From Ceratodon purpureus (Eukaryota > Streptophyta > Bryopsida > Pseudoditrichales > Ditrichaceae), in assembly GCA_014871385.1 (NCBI GenBank), contig CM026431.1, positions 15,986,450-16,050,449 on the forward strand: a stretch of 64,000 nucleotides of DNA. The letters are read 5' to 3'. A program made the translations under genes and the position numbers. Below, piece by piece: positions 60,408 through 64,000 of this stretch; the first letter of the stretch is position 1; every line of letters begins with the position of its first letter. The notes beneath the pieces are model-generated. The model searched no databases. It had not been told where the DNA came from and saw nothing but the letters and a program-made list of their open reading frames with translations.

Positions 60408-61130
60408 TCAATCCAGACGATCCAAGGGGGTAACCCAAATCTGCCCAGCCGATTCCTTGTCGATCCCGCGGATGGACCTTGTGAGAACGTTACGAAGTTT
60501 AGTAAGCTCGGCCATAGATAAATTTGATAAAGGACCACCTAATTCTTCTGGTGTAAGTGGCGGATGCCTCCTACAATGGACCCAGATTGCCTTCGACTTT
60601 ACAAATGCATTCAGGTTCATCTTGAAGTTCTCGAGAATGTCCGATTTCCCGTAAAGTGGATGGCTTGGATCAATGTCAACAAGCGAGTATCCTGGACATA
60701 TCACAAGTGAATTTGGTATCCCTCAATATCAAATTTTAACCTTGCCAAATAAGGCTTAACAGACAAAGCTTGCCACAAAAAGTCTGACCAACAACTCATT
60801 CTGGGATCGATAGAAGCAGGAAACTACGTGTGCTATTAATGCTGCTGTAGAAGGTACAAGGAATCAAATTTCAATACCTGGCCCTGTTGATTCAGCGTGA
60901 AACTGCTCCGACTCCCAACGCGCCAAACGCCATGCAGCCCATTCAGCAGTGTCTTCGATGGTTGATTTCCAGACTGACGACAGCGCCCAACACTTTCGAA
61001 GCGTCTCCAGTAGTTGCTGCATTCCGTTATGGTCTAAGGTACTTTCCTTCCTTCTATTAAGCGGAGCTCTGAGCTTGGGAAGAAAATTTCGAACCACCAC
61101 GTCGTCAGGTATACCGCTAATGAAAGACAT
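60408..61130 (-). CDS. Hypothetical protein, F-box-like start, twin of 52537-53193
   Basis: Exons 61130-60878 (donor GCCAG/GTATTG) and 60691-60408 (acceptor TATGTCCAG) join in phase 1 to give 178 residues, the same exon lengths as the twin. The start MSFISGIPDDVVVRNFLPKL resembles the first half of an F-box more closely than the twin does. SSVWKSTIEDTAEWAAWRLA is nearly unchanged, and the end is again IWVTPLDRLD followed by TGA. A non-synonymous-rich but frame-preserving divergence is visible, as expected for duplicated genes kept under constraint. It reads in the same direction as the zinc-finger gene at 56045-57619, which lies downstream. Function is unknown. Confidence 0.75.
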
Positions 61131-62511
61131 CTCGATGACTGACCTAACAAACTGAGTGCTCCCACTTCAGTACACAGCCTTAAAAAAACCCTGCTTAAAA
61201 GCGAGACCTAATGTGAGCGATTGCGACACTATACCTCTTCTGTATCATTACAGGTATCGGTGGCCTTATATAGCGTCGGTCTCGCGATTCCGTATCAAAT
61301 GGTTGCCCACCTGTCAATCTGATGATAATTACTTAGTTAAGGTGGGATTACGATCGACTCCGGCATTTCCCTCCCGGATATTGTTGTTAGGAAACGAAAT
61401 GCAACTCAAGTACTGTTCTGGCATACTGAGCACATGCACAGTACAGAAGGACGTTGTGGATTAAGGTTGTTTATATAGTTACAACAATATATGAACCAGT
61501 TTATAAGCCATGGCCACCGTAATTTTTTGATGTTCCTTGAGGAGATACGTTCACTGCCATTTAAAAATTAAAGTCAGTGTCATCAGATTCATCCAAGTCT
61601 CGGATACTGGCCGCACATGGCAGCCATTCGTTTCTCGAATCCACTTCCTGCAGCAAATAACTTTTGAGGCACCTCGAAATTGAATGCGATCATGTCCTTT
61701 GATGGGAACTGCAACCCCACGTGATATCTTTCAACTTAGGATCGTAGACGGTTACAATCAATCTTTATGCAGCAGTGATCGTCAGTGCTGGGTGGATCAC
61801 ATTGCGTGAACATTAAATTGGAAGTGATACGCTAAATATATTTCTCTAGTAAGACATGATTGGACGTTTAATTTATGACGGAAGCTTTTGTGGAGGTCGA
61901 CCTTGTCATTCGTGTCCCCTGTCTGGGCTGCTGTTCTTCACTAGAATGGCCACCCGGGTTTGTCCCTACTCCCTATGCGCATTGTCATCTAAAAATTGCC
62001 ATTGGATATGATATACAGGTCGATCGCAATGAAATTTAGAAACTACTTAAGATTCTTCGTCCCCTTATCCGGGGCTTTACTCTTTTATGAACTGTAGCAA
62101 CAACCAATCAATGGACGTTTCATCAAGCCTGTGAGATAGACACCCACATATTGGCCGAAGCAGCAAGACGGTGGCCTTGCTTGCCAGTGTAGGTGCATGA
62201 TGATGAACAGTCGGAAAATATAAGTGGGATGTTATGCACAATTCACGAAGTATGCTAAAACGTTAAATTGGTATCAACACTAGAAATCCAACATAGGAGT
62301 ATTTCACCTAACCATGCATCAGGTTCAGGAGAGTGGCGGTATTTCAACAAATGTTGAGCACTTTATTTAAACATGACTAGGCACAAAGCAAGGAACCAGA
62401 ATAACTAAAGTGGTAGCAAATAGCTCAAGAAAGGCTTAATTGAAATTGCAGCCTTCGTAATTAGCGTCTCTTCCGTGGCATGGAGGAGGATATTTGATCG
62501 TGGAACCCGGC
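61131..62511. other. Intergenic DNA, nothing recognised
   Basis: No gene, dyad or mobile element was identified. A 102-codon plus-strand frame at 61156-61464 lacks motifs and is not accepted. Confidence 0.4.
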
Positions 62512-62934
62512 TTACCAGTCACAGCCAGGAAAATCGGACATCACCAACCTGCGCCGCCCTTCCATTCGCGGAGTATCCAGCGCCGATGCAGAAAGACGCA
62601 CCGCCTCGGGGTGAGTCAGGTCCCTCACAATGGTGTCGTGTAGTGTAAGCATTCGCTGCGCTCGAGATGGAGTGTACCTCCGCTTTGTTGCGTGGCTTTC
62701 ACGAAGCACAGTGTCGTGCAACCTAGGATCGTCGCCGTCACTAGCGTCTCGCGGACTCTCTCGCGGAGTAAGGAAAACTTCCTCCTCCTCTTCTAAGAAC
62801 GACCATTGATCTGCCTCCTCTTCCTCCAGCACTAGAGTCCGCTGCAATGTCTTCCAAACTCCCTCGCTCACCTTTCGATACCTGCGCTCTTCTAAGCACC
62901 ACTCACGTCTATCCCTGCCACGGTCAGTCGTTCC
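62512..62934 (-). CDS. Possible exon of an unrecognised gene
   Basis: The frame is open from 62934 (after an in-frame TAG at 62935-62937) to TAA 62512 and reads REWCLEERRYRKVSEGVW, then acidic EEEEADQWSFLEEEEEVF, then an Arg-rich part with a short internal repeat LHDTVLRE / LHDTIVRD. There is no ATG near its 5' end, so it is either an internal exon or the 3' part of a frameshifted gene. In the adjacent frame, ATG 62966 opens MMEFDRLDHRRERLTVAGI and then stops. The end, GACTG/GTAAGC, also looks like a splice donor. The charged composition is not random for this DNA, but no family is recognised. Confidence 0.35.
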   Translation of the reverse strand, partial: GTTDRGRDRREWCLEERRYRKVSEGVWKTLQRTLVLEEEEADQWSFLEEEEEVFLTPRESPRDASDGDDPRLHDTVLRESHATKRRYTPSRAQRMLTLHDTIVRDLTHPEAVRLSASALDTPRMEGRRRLVMSDFPGCDW

Positions 62935-62966
62935 CTACGGTGATCAAGCCGGTCAAATTCCATCAT

Positions 62967-64000
62967 GGAGCGAGGTCACAGTCGCTAGAAATGAGAGTTC
63001 CTTGTACACCGAAATCCGATTAGGAGTGCTGTCTTAGGGACGCTTAAATGAAGTACCCCTCATGCCTAGTATTGACGTTGCGAAAGAATGGAAGGGCAAC
63101 TTAGTTTTTGTATTTTTAATTTGATTGTGAAGAACGAAAACTCGGTAATATACTTATTTATTGTAAATAAATATTTTCAACCATACGTGGTTCTAAAAAT
63201 AACGACTAGAAATCCAATGACATAAATTTCGTTTCCGTCCCACCTTAGTTTCTTATAAAGTTTATTGGGTTTTTATAGCTTCTATTTTAACATGTAAATA
63301 ATGTTTGAACTAATAAAGCTCTAGGTTATAAAAATCAAATAAAATTGATGCAAAAGAAAATTGTAAACTAAAATTTATACTTAAATAATCGGTTGATCTA
63401 ATCACTCTAAATAAATTCCTGTTTTATGAAATTCCAAATCTATTGTTAAATTTCCGGACGTTAATTATTTTAAATATTTATTTTAATCAAGAAACCAATA
63501 ATAATTTTTTTTATATATTATGCTCGATGTATAACGCAAAAATTATAAGAGCATAAAAATAAAAAATCATTCATTCAATTCATTGCCTTATTTCAATTAA
63601 TTCATTTTTCCAATTCGATGGATTAATTTGCCTTGTTTAACTTATTTATTTCTTTTTTCATTGAAATTTTTTTATATATATTCATTTATAATCTAATTAA
63701 TTTACTTGATAATTTATGATCTTAATGATTTTCATAAAGAAACGAAAAAACAAAGCATATTAACTTTCGATATCTCATTTGCGTAGAATAGTCATAGTAA
63801 TCAATGAAACTGTATCTTCATTCACCATTAATCGAGAAATTGTTGCCACAATACTCATAAGTATTTGAGTCTCTTCTTGAATTCTTGAATCATAACCGTT
63901 CCTTGTCACACTTTGATACCATTTATGGTCCACTATCAAAAGGTGTCATATTAAAGAAAGCATCGTTTGCGAACAATAAAAAAAAAATGCCAAATCAAAA
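62967..64000. other. AT-rich intergenic DNA to the window end
   Basis: No gene or repeat with ends was recognised. AT content rises, with long T/A tracts near 63480-63720. Confidence 0.4.

Larger units (their letters stand above)
41241..64000. other. CpG-rich, transposon-poor gene segment
   Basis: From about 41,240 CpG becomes common in genes and between them, after 41 kb in which non-LINE, non-element DNA has few. All confident spliced genes and every copy of the TGGCGCYRGCGCCA dyad lie in this block. The only mobile DNA recognised is a 65-bp LINE tail near 59870. The change is abrupt. In a methylated plant genome it fits a long unmethylated or recently acquired segment. Confidence 0.6.

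Noticed and set aside
41241..64000. Endogenous large DNA virus insertion
   Set aside because: Genes are spliced, gene density is low and no viral hallmark protein is seen. A LINE tail of the host family is present.

Overview
The window looks like nuclear DNA of a land plant, most likely a seed-free one (moss, liverwort, lycophyte or fern). The evidence is a LINE whose ORF1 carries a plant-type DUF4283-like region and zinc knuckle, CACTA and PIF/Harbinger-type elements, a tRNA-like SINE, short spliced genes, and C4HC3 zinc-finger proteins of a kind I associate, from memory only, with bryophyte, lycophyte and fern genomes. I cannot name the species. No rRNA gene, functional tRNA gene, CRISPR array, bacterial operon or virus was recognised.

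Positions 1 to about 41,240 are AT-rich, poor in CpG and built from decayed mobile DNA. In order: a SINE (1539-1906), a Harbinger-type MITE (6534-6980), a dead Tc1-type DD34E transposon (7217-8922), a 191-bp tandem duplication (10517-10898), copies of a dispersed repeat called family A here (about 2130-2800, 13130-13935, 16975-18065, 38330-39350), a 290-bp near-perfect hairpin (14440-14729), a CACTA-like remnant (15522-16690), a full-length LINE on the minus strand (18563-28359) with two later insertions (a 2.4-kb CACTA element and a 756-bp element with a 9-bp target duplication), an unclassified 3.7-kb element with perfect 40-bp terminal inverted repeats that encloses a long palindrome and a broken gene (31995-35732), and a second CACTA element (36173-37567).

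At about 41,240 the character changes abruptly. From there to the end CpG is common even in intergenic DNA, and recognisable transposons nearly vanish. This part holds a small family cluster of spliced genes: a basic/acidic protein (42104-43008, minus); a coiled-coil C4HC3 zinc-finger protein (45192-46599, plus) and its paralogue (56045-57619, minus); a related coiled-coil protein without the finger (47936-49640, minus); and twin 178-residue proteins with identical exon lengths (52537-53193 and 60408-61130, both minus). A further possible exon lies at 62512-62934.

Scattered through the same segment, and found nowhere in the first 41 kb, is a 14-bp GC-rich dyad with consensus TGGCGCYRGCGCCA. 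There are 17 exact copies of its 10-bp core and several near copies, mostly between genes and in three cases just downstream of a stop codon. No known feature explains it. The dyad, the CpG-rich block and the two duplicated gene pairs are the most interesting content of the window. Any functional link among them (for example a zinc-finger or coiled-coil protein acting at the dyad) is speculation.
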